DNA of 64,000 nucleotides from JAFDVL01 sp963794955 (GTDB lineage Bacteria > Acidobacteriota > Blastocatellia > RBC074): positions 254,682-318,681 of the forward strand of contig CAWCGF010000026.1 in NCBI GenBank assembly GCA_963794955.1. Direction: 5' to 3'. A program made the position numbers and the translations under genes. The notes under the pieces were generated by a model that ran no database searches, was not told the DNA's origin, and was given only the letters and a program-made list of their open reading frames with translations. Below, in pieces: positions 35,003 through 45,000 of the stretch. Within the stretch, counting starts at the first letter, position 1; every line of letters begins with the position of its first letter.

Positions 35003-37204
35003 ATGACCAAAACCAATCTCAATCGTCGCTCTTTTCTTCAGGTCACCGCGTTAGCCGGGGGCGGTCTTATGCTGGGCTTGTATCCGAAGGCTACCGCGCT
35101 TGCACAACCGGGCCGACCGGCAGCCCCGGCGCTTGCGCCCTCTTCGTTCATTCGCATCGCGCCAAATGGTAGCGTCACGATCATGGCGAAAAATCCTGAA
35201 ACCGGGCAAAGCTCCAAAAACATGCTGCCGATGCTGATCGCGGAAGAACTGGATGTCGAATGGAAAGATGTCAAAATTGAACACGCCGATTTTGATCCCA
35301 AATACGGCTCACAATTTTCTGGCGGCAGCACGGCTACGCCAGGCAACTGGATACCCATGCGCCAGGTCGGCGGTGCCGCGCGGCAAATGTTAGTCGCCGC
35401 CGCCGCAAATACCTGGGGCGTGGCCGCATCCGAATGCGCAACGGCGTCGGGGCGCGTCCTGCATAAAGCTTCTAATCGTTCCTTAGGCTACGGCGAATTA
35501 GCTGCCAAAGCAGCAGCGTTGCCCGTGCCAGATTTGGCGACGCTCAAGCTCAAAGACCCGAAAGATTACAAGATCATCGGCACCCCCTCGCCCGGCATAG
35601 ACAACAAAAACATCGTGATGGGCAAACCGATTTTCGGTATTGATGTGACGGTGCCAGGAATGTTGTATGCCACGTTTCAGAAATGCCCGGTGTACGGTGG
35701 CAAAGCCGTCAGCGCGAACCTTGATGCGATCAAAGCGATGAAAGGCGTCAAGCACGCCTTCATTGTCGAAGGCCAACCGATCACGGGCAATTTCATGACG
35801 GCTGATCCCGGCTTGGAACCCGGCGTCGCTATCGTTGCTGACAGTTGGTGGACGGCGCAATCCGCGCGTGAAAAACTGGAAGTAAAATGGGACGAAGGCA
35901 AATGGGCGACGGCCAACAGCGTAGACATGGCCAAGAAAGCCGATGAGCTTTCCAAACAAGCTCCGGCACGCACGCTGCGTAAAGACGGCGATGTCGAAGC
36001 GGCGTACAAAGGTGCCGCCAAAGTCGTCGAAGGTGCATACATCTATCCCTTCATTTCGCACGCGCCGTTGGAGCCGCAAAATTGCACGGCGCACTTCAAA
36101 GACGGCAAAATGGAAATTTGGACTTCCAGCCAAACGCCGGGCAGTGGGCGCGGCATGGTGTCCAAAATTCTCGGTATTCCTGACACCGACATCACTGTGC
36201 ATTTGGTGCGTGGTGGCGGCGGTTTTGGGCGGCGGCTGAATAACGATTATATGTGCGAAGCCGCGTGGATTTCCAAGACGGTCAGCGCGCCGGTCAAAGT
36301 ATTGTGGACGCGCGAAGACGATATGCAGCACGATTATTATCGTCCCGGCGGGTACCAGTATTTGAAAGGGGCAGTAGACAGCGCGGGCAAACTGACGGCG
36401 TGGCAAGATCACTTCGTTGGGTATGGTGATGGCGAACGCTTCACGGCTTCGGGCAACATTGACGGCGGAGAATTCCCGTCGCGCTTTGTGCCGAACTTCT
36501 TGATGCAGTCTTCTGTAATGCCGCTCGGATTGAAAACGGGGGCGTTGCGCGCACCGCGTTCCAACGTCTATGCGTGGGTGTTCCAATCGTTTATTGACGA
36601 ACTGGCACATGCCGCTGGCAAAGACCCGGTGCAATTCCGCCTTGACTTGCTGAGTGCGGGGCCGCCTGCAGGGACGCAGGGTGTGATGAATGCCGAGCGA
36701 ATGATCGGTGTCGTCAAACTCGTCGCGGAAAAATCCGGCTGGGGCCGCAAATTGCCGAAGGGCACGGCGATGGGCATCGGCTTTCATTTCAGTCACCAAG
36801 GCTATTTTGCGCAAGTCGCCGAAGTCACTGTCGGTGCCAACAAAAAAATCAAAGTGAACAAAGTCTGGGTGGCGGGCGACATCGGGAGTCAGATTATCAA
36901 CCCGCTCTCTTCCGAAAATCAGACGCAAGGCGCTGTCGTGGATGGGATGAGCGAATTGTTGCAGGAAATCTCGCTGAAAAACGGGCGCGTCGTGCAATCG
37001 AATTATCATCAACACCCCATGTTGAAGATGTCACAGGTTCCGCCTATCGAAGTGCATTTCCTGAAATCCAACAATTCGCCGACGGGATTGGGCGAGCCAG
37101 CGCTCCCGCCCATTCTGCCTGCGGTTTGCAATGCGATTTTCACGGCGACGGGCGAACGCATTCGCACGCTGCCGATCACGAAGCAAGGCTTTAGTTTTGC
37201 GTAA
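35003..37204 (+). CDS. Tat-exported molybdopterin-binding hydroxylase subunit (IorB-like, copy 1)
   Basis: A 733-residue large subunit of the xanthine dehydrogenase family, holding the molybdenum cytosine dinucleotide cofactor. The N-terminus has a twin-arginine signal (LNRRSFLQVTALAGGGLML), so the folded enzyme is exported. Recognisable parts are the FeS-partner contact region, VRGGGGFGRRLNNDYMCEA, LKTGALRAPRSNVYAWVF and the catalytic Glu loop GLGEPALPPILPAVCNAI near the end. It pairs with the small subunit immediately upstream; no cytochrome gene is adjacent. Substrate is probably an aromatic N-heterocycle or aldehyde, as in IorAB; this is inference. AAGGAGG precedes the ATG. Confidence 0.9.
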   Translation: MTKTNLNRRSFLQVTALAGGGLMLGLYPKATALAQPGRPAAPALAPSSFIRIAPNGSVTIMAKNPETGQSSKNMLPMLIAEELDVEWKDVKIEHADFDPKYGSQFSGGSTATPGNWIPMRQVGGAARQMLVAAAANTWGVAASECATASGRVLHKASNRSLGYGELAAKAAALPVPDLATLKLKDPKDYKIIGTPSPGIDNKNIVMGKPIFGIDVTVPGMLYATFQKCPVYGGKAVSANLDAIKAMKGVKHAFIVEGQPITGNFMTADPGLEPGVAIVADSWWTAQSAREKLEVKWDEGKWATANSVDMAKKADELSKQAPARTLRKDGDVEAAYKGAAKVVEGAYIYPFISHAPLEPQNCTAHFKDGKMEIWTSSQTPGSGRGMVSKILGIPDTDITVHLVRGGGGFGRRLNNDYMCEAAWISKTVSAPVKVLWTREDDMQHDYYRPGGYQYLKGAVDSAGKLTAWQDHFVGYGDGERFTASGNIDGGEFPSRFVPNFLMQSSVMPLGLKTGALRAPRSNVYAWVFQSFIDELAHAAGKDPVQFRLDLLSAGPPAGTQGVMNAERMIGVVKLVAEKSGWGRKLPKGTAMGIGFHFSHQGYFAQVAEVTVGANKKIKVNKVWVAGDIGSQIINPLSSENQTQGAVVDGMSELLQEISLKNGRVVQSNYHQHPMLKMSQVPPIEVHFLKSNNSPTGLGEPALPPILPAVCNAIFTATGERIRTLPITKQGFSFA

Positions 37205-37217
37205 GGGTGCGTGAAGC

Positions 37218-37306
37218 GAATAGACCGCAGACGAGGCGGATGAAGCAGCTTAACGCGGATTAGCCCCGCGAAAATCCGCTTTATCCATTTGATCTGCGGT
37301 CTATTC
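37218..37306. repeat. nested inverted repeat between hydroxylase and M49 genes
   Basis: GAATAGACCGCAGA (37218..37231) and TCTGCGGTCTATTC (37293..37306) are perfect inverses; inside them GCGGATGAAG and TTTATCC-type words pair again around AACGCGGATTAGCCCCGCG. It fills the gap before the M49-type gene. Confidence 0.75.
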
Positions 37307-37331
37307 TTACTTTTGGTCAGGAATAGCACTG

Positions 37332-39029
37332 ATGAAACTTATATTGCGATTTTGCCCCATGTTGCTTGTCCTGGCGTTGTCAGGTTGTAATACAAGCATG
37401 GTTGATACATCCAAAAAAGAAGAACCCAAGATGCTGGCCAGTTCTTCGCTTGACGCGAAGATTCGCCGCTTTGCGCCAACGGAAATCACGGCGGACATGT
37501 CGCAGTTATCCGAAGGCGACCGCAAAGCCTTAATGAAAATCATCGAAGCCGCCAAGTTGCTTGATCCGCTTTTCCTGCGTCAGGTCTGGAGCGGCAACGA
37601 AGCGTTGCAGAAAAAGCTCGCAGCCGATACTTCACCCGAAGGCAAAGCCAAACTGCATTACTTCCGCATCAACGTCGGCCCGTGGTCGCGCCTCGATAAA
37701 AACGAGCCGTTCATTGAAGGCGTTCCGCACGAAAAACCGAAGAACGCGAATTACTACCCCGACGATATGACCAAAGAGGAATTTGAGTCGTGGGTCAAGA
37801 CGTTACCGGAAGCCGAGCAGAAACGCGCGACCGGATTTTTCTCCGTCGTGCGCCGCGATGCCAATAAAAAGCTCAAGCTGGTGCCGTACAGTGAAGAGTA
37901 CCGCGAGTTTCTTGAACCCGCCGCCAAACTCTTGCGCGAAGCGGCAGACTTAACGACCAATGCCACGCTGAAAAACTTCCTGACGAAACGTGCTGAGGCG
38001 CTCAAGTCGGATGATTATTACGCCAGCGATGTCGCGTGGATGGAACTGGATGCGCCGATTGATGTGACGTTTGGGCCGTATGAAACTTATGAAGACGAAC
38101 TCTTCAGTTACAAAGCCGCCTTTGAAGCCTATGTCACGGTGCGCGATGAAGCGGAATCAGAGAAGCTGAAAAAATTCAGCGGCTGGTTGCAAGAACTGGA
38201 AAATAACCTGCCTTTCGATCCAAAGTATCGCAATCCCAAACTCGGCGCGGCATCACCGATCCGCGTGGTAGATGTAGCGTTTGCTAGTGGTGATGCGAAC
38301 AACGGTGTGCAGACAGCGGCCTTCAATTTGCCCAATGATGAACGCGTCGTAAAGGAAAAAGGCTCCAAGCGCGTGATGCTGAAAAACGTGCAGGAAGCGA
38401 AATTCAGACAGACGCTGACCCCGATTTCCAAGGTCGTGCTTGATGCCGCGCAACAATCCCAAGTGGATTTCGATTCGTTTTTCACGCACATCTTGGCGCA
38501 CGAACTCATGCATGGCCTCGGTCCGCACAACATCAAAGTCGGCGGCAAAGACACGACCGTGCGGCAACAACTCAAAGACTTGTACTCCGCGATAGAAGAG
38601 GCCAAAGCCGACATTACTGGACTGTGGGCGTTGCAATACCTGATTGACCAAAACAAGGTGGACAAAAAGCTGGAACACACGATGTACACGACGTTTCTGG
38701 CCAGCGTTTTTCGCTCCGTTCGTTTTGGCATCACGGAAGCCCACGGCAAAGGTGTCGCGCTGCAATTCAATTACCTGCTCGATGAAGGCGCTTTTAAGGT
38801 CAACGAGGCAACTGGTACCTTTAGTGTTGATACCGCAAAGATCAAGGACGCTGTGCACAAATTGACGGCTGAGATTCTGACGATTGAAGCAGAAGGCTCG
38901 TATGACAAAGCCAAAGCACTGCTCGACAAATACGCGCTGATCCGTCCCGCCATGCAAAAAGCCTTTGAGAAACTGACGGACGTGCCCGTAGACATTGAAC
39001 CGAATTTCCCGCTGGCTCACTCGCAATAG
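37332..39029 (+). CDS. lipoprotein M49-type (dipeptidyl-peptidase III-like) zinc peptidase
   Basis: A 565-residue protein with a lipobox (LALSGC, Cys19), so it is probably anchored to a membrane. The zinc site is HELMHGLGPH at residues 390-399 and the second motif EEAKAD at 422-427. Dipeptidyl-peptidase III enzymes remove dipeptides from the N-terminus of oligopeptides. Most have a six-residue HExxxH motif (HELLGH), whereas this protein has the five-residue HExxH form, as do some bacterial members. The spacing of about 33 residues to the second Glu is close to bacterial rather than human enzymes. It is preceded by a palindrome and a weak ribosome-binding site. Peptide length preference is unknown. 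Confidence 0.8.
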   Translation: MKLILRFCPMLLVLALSGCNTSMVDTSKKEEPKMLASSSLDAKIRRFAPTEITADMSQLSEGDRKALMKIIEAAKLLDPLFLRQVWSGNEALQKKLAADTSPEGKAKLHYFRINVGPWSRLDKNEPFIEGVPHEKPKNANYYPDDMTKEEFESWVKTLPEAEQKRATGFFSVVRRDANKKLKLVPYSEEYREFLEPAAKLLREAADLTTNATLKNFLTKRAEALKSDDYYASDVAWMELDAPIDVTFGPYETYEDELFSYKAAFEAYVTVRDEAESEKLKKFSGWLQELENNLPFDPKYRNPKLGAASPIRVVDVAFASGDANNGVQTAAFNLPNDERVVKEKGSKRVMLKNVQEAKFRQTLTPISKVVLDAAQQSQVDFDSFFTHILAHELMHGLGPHNIKVGGKDTTVRQQLKDLYSAIEEAKADITGLWALQYLIDQNKVDKKLEHTMYTTFLASVFRSVRFGITEAHGKGVALQFNYLLDEGAFKVNEATGTFSVDTAKIKDAVHKLTAEILTIEAEGSYDKAKALLDKYALIRPAMQKAFEKLTDVPVDIEPNFPLAHSQ

Positions 39030-39065
39030 AAAAGTTTTCCCACTACGTCACAGAGCACGAAGGAG

Positions 39066-39096
39066 AGGCGGAATAGCTTACGCTTTATTTCCGCCT
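39066..39096. terminator. hairpin between convergent M49 and S9 genes
   Basis: AGGCGGAA (39066..39073) pairs with TTCCGCCT (39089..39096), extended inside by partial pairing of TAGC and GCTTTA. It is followed on the plus strand by TTCTGCTTC. It lies 37 bases past the M49 gene stop and can serve as its terminator. Confidence 0.6.
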
Positions 39097-39117
39097 TTCT
39101 GCTTCACCAACGCCCAT

Positions 39118-41148
39118 TCAGTTCGTACTGCCCGCACTTGCGGCCTTCACTTCTGCTGGTTTCTCCCGCTTAATTCCCAAATGGGAATCAAACCATTCCA
39201 ACTGCCGTGCCGTCAGATCAATTACGTGATTGGGTTCCTGGATGCCGTGGCCTTCGCGCGGGTAGCGATAGAAAATGACTTCGACGCCACGTTTCCTGAG
39301 GGCGCGGTAATACTGTTCGCCCTGCTGAATGTTGACGCGCATGTCGCGTTCGCCGTGCGTGATCATTAACGGCGTTTTGACTTTTGACACATAAGTCATC
39401 GGCGACCAGCGGCGGTAATTTTCGGGCACGTCCCAGGGGGTGCCTTTGAAGCCGTATTCCATCAGCCCCGGAACGTCGGTCTGGCCGTGGAAGCTGTACC
39501 AGTCGCTGATTGCGGCGTGGCCAATGGCAGCTTTGAAACGGTCCGTTTGCGAGATCGTCCAAAAGGTCATAAACCCGCCGTAGCTGCCGCCCATCACGAC
39601 ACATTTATCGGCATCGGCGATCCCCCGCGCGATTACAGCATCTACGCCCGCCATAATGTCCTGGAAGTCTTTGCCGCCCCACTCGCCAAGATTAGCAACG
39701 GTGAACTTGTTGCCGTAGCCGGTTGAGCCGCGCGGATTAGGCATCAGCACCGCGTACCCGTTCGCTGCCCAAATCTGATTGCGCGCGCTGAACGTGTCGC
39801 TGAATTTGCCATACGGCCCGCCGTGAATGGTTAGGATGAGCGGATATTTCCTGCCCGCTTGATAACCGAGCGGTTTGAGCAGGACGCCTTCGATGTCGAA
39901 ATTGTCGGGGCCTTTCCACTTGATGACCTCACTCTCAGCGAGGGCGAAATCTTTGACCTGCGGATTGACCGTTGTGAGTTGTTTGGCATCGTTCTGACCG
40001 CCAGCCTGGCTTAAAGCCGCGATCCATAAGTCTTCGGACGTGCGGCTGTCGTTGCGCGTGTAGACAATGCGTTTGCCGTCTGCTGTCAGATCGAATTGCC
40101 CGTAGTTGCGATTGCCATTTGTAATCGGGGTAACGGTGCCGCCCGCGACCGACACGCTGTATACGTGCGAATACATTCCAACGCCGCTGGTGAAATAAAG
40201 CGTCTTGCCATCGGGTGTCCAACTCAATCCGCCGCCTGCTGATTCAATAAAGTCAGCGGTCACGTTTCTAGGCGCGCCACCGTCCACACTTACTAACATG
40301 ACCTCGGTTTTCGAAGCCCAGGAATCGGTGTTCGCGGCGTAGGCAATCCATTTGCCATCGGGCGACCATTGCGGATTGGCGTCGGCTGATGGATTGGTCG
40401 TCAGTTGGCGTGCCGTGCCGCCCGTCGCGGCGATCACGAAGAGGTCACTGTCACGATCATTGGAAATGTCCGTGAAAATGCTTTCCTGTGCGCCCGCTTT
40501 CGACGCGGCGTAAGCGAGCCATTTTCCATCAGGCGACCATTGCGGCGTCTGGACAGAAAACTCGCCTTCGGTCAGGCGCTTCTTATCTTTAGTTTCGACG
40601 TTCATCGTCCAGAGGTGCGCGTAGTTCAAATCGCGGTCTACGGTGATTGTGTCGAACTTGTCTTTCTTCTTCTTTTCGCGTGCCTCTTTGTCTTTGGGCG
40701 TGTCGCGGGTAATAAAGGCGAGTTGCTTACTGTCGGGAGACCAGCGGAAGCCTTGCACGCCGTTCTCTTCGCTGGTTAGCTTCTCGGCTTCGCCGCCATC
40801 GGCATGAATGAGCCAAATTTGCGCGCCCTTATCGCGGTCGGCGAGAAAGGCAATGCGCGCACCGTTAGGAGACCATTGCGGCGCGGATTCGCCCTTTTCG
40901 CCATTAGTTAGTTTAATGGATTTGCCGCCGTCCGTCGCCACCAGATAGATGTGGCTGACGCGGCGATTTTCCTTGCGATCCCATTCGCTGACGGTGTACA
41001 CGAGCCGTTTACCGTCAGGCGAAAACTGCGGCGCGCCGACGTTTTTCAGGGCGAGTGCATCTTCGATAGTGAAGCGTTTTTCGCCTGCCGCAAACGTTAG
41101 GGCAAACAATATTGTCAGCAATATCGAGGTACTTACGAGTCGTTTCAT
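39118..41148 (-). CDS. exported S9 family oligopeptidase (GGSYGG type)
   Basis: A 676-residue peptidase. I take the ATG at 41148 (MKRLVSTSILLTILFALTFA, signal peptide). Propeller residues 30-360 have repeated FSPDGKRLVY, WSPNGARIAF and WSPDGKWIAY blades; a Lys-rich loop (EAREKKKKDKFD) sits in one blade. Catalytic Ser is in VMGGSYGGFMTFWTISQ, Asp in THGERDMRVNIQQGEQY and His in YPREGHGIQEPNH. It resembles acylaminoacyl-peptidases and DPP-like enzymes. It is the fourth S9 gene in the window. Confidence 0.93.
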   Translation of the reverse strand: MKRLVSTSILLTILFALTFAAGEKRFTIEDALALKNVGAPQFSPDGKRLVYTVSEWDRKENRRVSHIYLVATDGGKSIKLTNGEKGESAPQWSPNGARIAFLADRDKGAQIWLIHADGGEAEKLTSEENGVQGFRWSPDSKQLAFITRDTPKDKEAREKKKKDKFDTITVDRDLNYAHLWTMNVETKDKKRLTEGEFSVQTPQWSPDGKWLAYAASKAGAQESIFTDISNDRDSDLFVIAATGGTARQLTTNPSADANPQWSPDGKWIAYAANTDSWASKTEVMLVSVDGGAPRNVTADFIESAGGGLSWTPDGKTLYFTSGVGMYSHVYSVSVAGGTVTPITNGNRNYGQFDLTADGKRIVYTRNDSRTSEDLWIAALSQAGGQNDAKQLTTVNPQVKDFALAESEVIKWKGPDNFDIEGVLLKPLGYQAGRKYPLILTIHGGPYGKFSDTFSARNQIWAANGYAVLMPNPRGSTGYGNKFTVANLGEWGGKDFQDIMAGVDAVIARGIADADKCVVMGGSYGGFMTFWTISQTDRFKAAIGHAAISDWYSFHGQTDVPGLMEYGFKGTPWDVPENYRRWSPMTYVSKVKTPLMITHGERDMRVNIQQGEQYYRALRKRGVEVIFYRYPREGHGIQEPNHVIDLTARQLEWFDSHLGIKREKPAEVKAASAGSTN

Positions 41149-41220
41149 AATGTGTCTCCAATTGAATGAGTTGAAGTGTACGCGATTTGAAATCTGTGGG
41201 GGCAACTCTAACAACGGTTA

Positions 41221-41279
41221 TCAGGTGTTAGAGTTGGGCTTTGCGCTTGCGAAGGTAAAGTCCAACGTCTAACACCTGA
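41221..41279. repeat. inverted repeat with bulge, upstream of S9 gene
   Basis: TCAGGTGTTAGA (41221..41232) and TCTAACACCTGA (41268..41279) are perfect inverses; the arms continue as GTTGGGCTTT against AAAGTCCAACG with one bulge and one mismatch. The loop contains GCGCTTGCGAAGG. The right arm overlaps the end of the adjacent hypothetical gene as written. Confidence 0.8.
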
Positions 41280-41913
41280 AGTGGATGTCGTCTGACTTAC
41301 CTATTACTTTGCCACCACAGATTTCTTTTGATTGAGTTCTTTCAGCAATTCCTGCACCTTCTTCGTTTGTTGTTGGCTGATCCTCAATGAAGGCACTTGC
41401 TTCTAGTAAAGGTTCAAATTGAGCTTCCCAACCTGTCACTTGCTCCCGTTCGTCCACTCGCTCCAACTCTGAGACAGGGAACCAGAAAAGATCAAACTCA
41501 GGTTGATATTGAGTCAACCGCTCAAAGATGAAGCGGTCGGTAGCATTGGCATTAGATAGGGTGTGAAAAACAAGAAAGCGTGGATTGAGACAATCTACAA
41601 TGAAATCTGCTTCATAGCTTTTTTCCAGGTGTTTTAGGTAAAGCAATGAATCATCTTTCGTCGGTTTTACCTGAGCGCCAAACCACTTGCCAGACTCTTC
41701 TAACGCTGAAAAAACCGCCGCTGTAGTCCAGTTGTGATTGAAACACTCATCGCCTTTGGGATGGAATTCAATCAAATAGGACTTCGGTAAGTTCTGCTCC
41801 TTTTCAAAATGCCAAAGGGCACGAAGTGTTTGATGTGCCCCACTCATAGCTACTTGGAAAGCCTCTTCAAAATCACGACGGTTTTTTATTTCACTAAGAG
41901 GTTTATTTTCCAT
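41269..41913 (-). CDS. hypothetical cytoplasmic protein with altered 3' end
   Basis: A protein of 214 residues as written, starting at the ATG at 41913 (MENKPLSEIKNRRDFEEAFQ). It has no signal or membrane segment. The region LPKSYLIEFHPKGDECFNHN and LEKSYEADFIVDCLNPRFLV looks globular; I recognise no family. The last ~35 residues (QPTTNEEGAGIAERTQSK ...) run out of phase through a stretch that, one frame over, encodes KKVQELLKELNQKKSVVAK and a stop at 41304, similar to the end of the tricorn gene. The native end is therefore uncertain: either a one-base insertion near 41395-41402 or fusion to a relic. Confidence 0.5.
   Translation of the reverse strand: MENKPLSEIKNRRDFEEAFQVAMSGAHQTLRALWHFEKEQNLPKSYLIEFHPKGDECFNHNWTTAAVFSALEESGKWFGAQVKPTKDDSLLYLKHLEKSYEADFIVDCLNPRFLVFHTLSNANATDRFIFERLTQYQPEFDLFWFPVSELERVDEREQVTGWEAQFEPLLEASAFIEDQPTTNEEGAGIAERTQSKEICGGKVIGKSDDIHFRC
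41304..41357 (-). pseudogene. relic similar to the 3' end of the tricorn gene
   Basis: These 54 bases read VQELLKELNQKKSVVAK plus TAA and match the last 54 bases of the tricorn homologue (42071..42124, VQELLRELGQKKAVVQK) at about 43 of 54 positions, counted by eye. Both are followed by a large palindrome. It suggests a partial tandem duplication. Confidence 0.5.
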
Positions 41914-42008
41914 AAGCCATTCTAGGAGCAAGCTTAGACAAGCAAATTAAGAGACGCCGTGTATTGTAGGTCTTATACAACAGAAATGAAAAGGCGCAAT
42001 TTGCATTG

Positions 42009-42058
42009 AAGTCAATGACCTCTCGCTCTTCCGAAGGCAAGCGAGAGGTCATTGACTT
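42009..42058. repeat. 19-base perfect inverted repeat after tricorn gene
   Basis: AAGTCAATGACCTCTCGCT (42009..42027) and its inverse (42040..42058) flank CTTCCGAAGGCA. It lies 12 bases beyond the stop of the tricorn homologue and may act as its terminator hairpin, though no T-run follows. Confidence 0.85.
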
Positions 42059-42070
42059 TGTAGAATGAAG

Positions 42071-45000
42071 TTACTTCTGCACTACAGCTTTTTTCTGACC
42101 GAGTTCTCTCAGCAACTCCTGCACTGCCGTTTCCAACTGCCGATCCTTGCCTGCCAGATTATCTTCCGGCGTGTTTTCGATCAGGATGTCGGGTTGCACG
42201 CCGAAGTTTTCCATGTTCGTTCGTTTGGTATCGGCGAGGAAAACGCCGACGCCGGGCGTGCGCACGGTCGAGCCGTCAATTAACGAATAGCTGCCCGTGC
42301 CGATCACTGCGCCCATCGTTGGCATACCGACGGTTTTGCCCAAGCCAAGCGCGCGAAAGCCCGCCGGGAACATCTCGGCATTCGACGCTGAACGCCAGTT
42401 TTGCAACACGATTTTTGGCCCGAAGAACCCGGCAAACGGACGGCCTGTGGCTTCGGTGCCGCGCGGTTGCCAGATTTGATATTGCCGCTGCACCAAAATC
42501 GCCAGCAACTCCTGTTCGATATTGCCGCCACCGTTGAAGCGTTGGTCAATCACGAGCGCTTCTTTGTTGCGGTTCTCGCGGATTTCTTTTTCAAACTTGC
42601 GCAAGCTCGGCTGATCCATCGCTTGAATGTGCAAGTAGCCAATGCGCCCGCCCGACAGTTTTGCCGTCATCTCGCCGCGCTGTTTGACCCAGCGTTCATA
42701 GCGGAGCTGATTATAGGATTGCATCGCAATCGGTTCAATCCGCGTCGTCCACGCGCCGTCTTCGCTGGCTTTGTTGTTGAGCGTAACCGCGACTTTGCGA
42801 TTGAGCCGATTGGTGCTGTTCAGCAGCGACCAGAAGTTGTCGCCCGCTTTGACCGGCTTGCCGTTGATGGCCAGCAGGTAATCGCCCGCGCTGGCTTTGA
42901 CCCAGTCTTTATCCGCCGGGCCGGTTTCGTACACGTGCGTGATGCGATAGCGGCCTGCCTGTTCGTCGCTCTCTAATTCCACGCCGAGATGCGCGGTCGT
43001 GACATTGCCATCGCGCCCGCCGGGGCCAGGCGCTGCGCCCGTGTGTGAGGCATTCAATTCGCCGATCATTTCGTTGACGATGTTGAGCAGTTCCTGGCGG
43101 TCGCCGACGTGTTCGACCAGCGGTTGATATTTGGCACGCATCGCGTCCCAATCCCTGCCGTGCATCTGCGGATCGTAGAAGCGGTATTTCATCGTGCGCC
43201 ACGCATCATCGAACATCTCGGCCCATTCGGAGGGCTTTTCAATTTTGACTTTGGCCACAAAGCTGACACGCCGTCGTGCGCCGTCACCGCCAGTCCCGCC
43301 GCGTCCCGCTGCTGCCGCGCCCGCTGCGCCTCCGCCAAGTGAGACGGAATATACCCCTTCGCCTTCGCGGAAGAAGAGCGTGCGCCCGTCGCGCGTGATA
43401 CTCAGGCCAGAGAGTCCGCCGCCAAAGCCACCGCCACGCCCGCCACGCCCGCCGCCTTCGTCACCGCTGCCACCGCCTGCTGCAATCCGCGTGAGCCGCC
43501 GCCCGTCGTCCTGAATCGAGTAGATCACCGGCATGTTGCGCAGATTGGAAGGTTCGGTGGTCAGGAACACAATCGTGCGGCTGTCGGGTGCAACTTCGTA
43601 GTTGAACGCGCCGAACGGCATGCGCGTGATTTGCCGCGTGCGACGTTTCAGCCCCGCCCAATCAATGTTCACTTCTTTCGGTGGCTGATTGCGTTGAGCC
43701 GCGTTGCCGCGTCCGACGGGTTGCTCGGCTGGTTCCGCCGTTTCATCCGGTTCGTTCGGATCGCGCTCCTGACGTTCCAGCGCGACCACATAAATCTGGG
43801 TGCCGGAACGATCCCCGCCACCGCCGAAACCACCGCTTTCGTTGCGCACGAAGAAGAGCTTTTTGCCATCGGGCGAGAAGCGCGGGTTGATGTCAGTGTA
43901 GGAATCAAACGTTACCTTGCGTTCTTCGCCGCCTGTTGCGGGTAGCAGGTAAATATCGCTATTGCGCGCCGCATCAGACTTGGCATACGCCAGCCATTTG
44001 CCGTCCGGCGACCAAATCGGCGCATTGAGGTTGCCGTAATTCGACGAAGTTAATTCCGCCGTTTGCTTGCTGTCGAAATTGTATTTGCGCAGCTTATTGT
44101 CCGAACCCGTGAAGGCTAGTTCCTTCGAGTTGGGCGACCAGGACATCGAATTTTTCAGCGTATCCTGATCGGTAATCTTTTGCGGTTCGCCTGTCCCATC
44201 CGCTGCGATGACGTAAATCTCTTCGCGTCCGCTGCGGTCCGAAACAAAGGCGACCCATTTGCCGTCGGGCGAATACTGCGGGTCTTTGTCGCGCCAGGGG
44301 CTGTCGGTGAGTTGGCGCAATTCGCCTTCTTCGGTCGGCGCAGTGAAGATTTCGCCGTGAATCGTAAACGCTATGCGACGGCCTGTCGGAGCTAAATCGT
44401 AATCGTCCACTTGCGAATTGAAATCGCGCGTTTCGGCTAAGTTCTCCTGCGTTTCGGCAGCAATGTCGAGCTTGATCGGCGCGGTTTTCTTTGCTGCCAC
44501 ATCCAATTTCCAAACGCCGAAGTCATGCTCGAAGACAATCGTTCTGCCATCGCTGCTCATCGCAGGCCAGCGCACATCGCCTGCCGTAAAGGAAGTTACT
44601 TTTTCCGCTTTCCCGCCACTTTCGCCGACGCGCCAAAGGTTCGTCAGTCCATTGCCCTCGCGGTCAGAGACGAAATAGATATGACCATCGCGGCTCCACA
44701 TTGGCCACGAATCCAGGCCATTGAAATCAGTCACATCCGTGAATTTTTTCGCCGCAATATCCATCACGGTTACGTCGGTTTGATACGAGCCGCGATAGTA
44801 TTTGCGCCAATATGTTTGGCCTTTGCGATTGATCGCCAGCTTCTTGCCGTCGGGTGAATACGTCGCCCAGACGCCCATATCCGCGCCCGCATTGCGCTCC
44901 TTCAAATCATCCACATTGACGGTATAGAGCTTGCCCATGAAATCTTCGCCGCGCTGACTGGCAAACAGCACCGCTTTGCCATCGGGCGTCCAGCCTTGCA

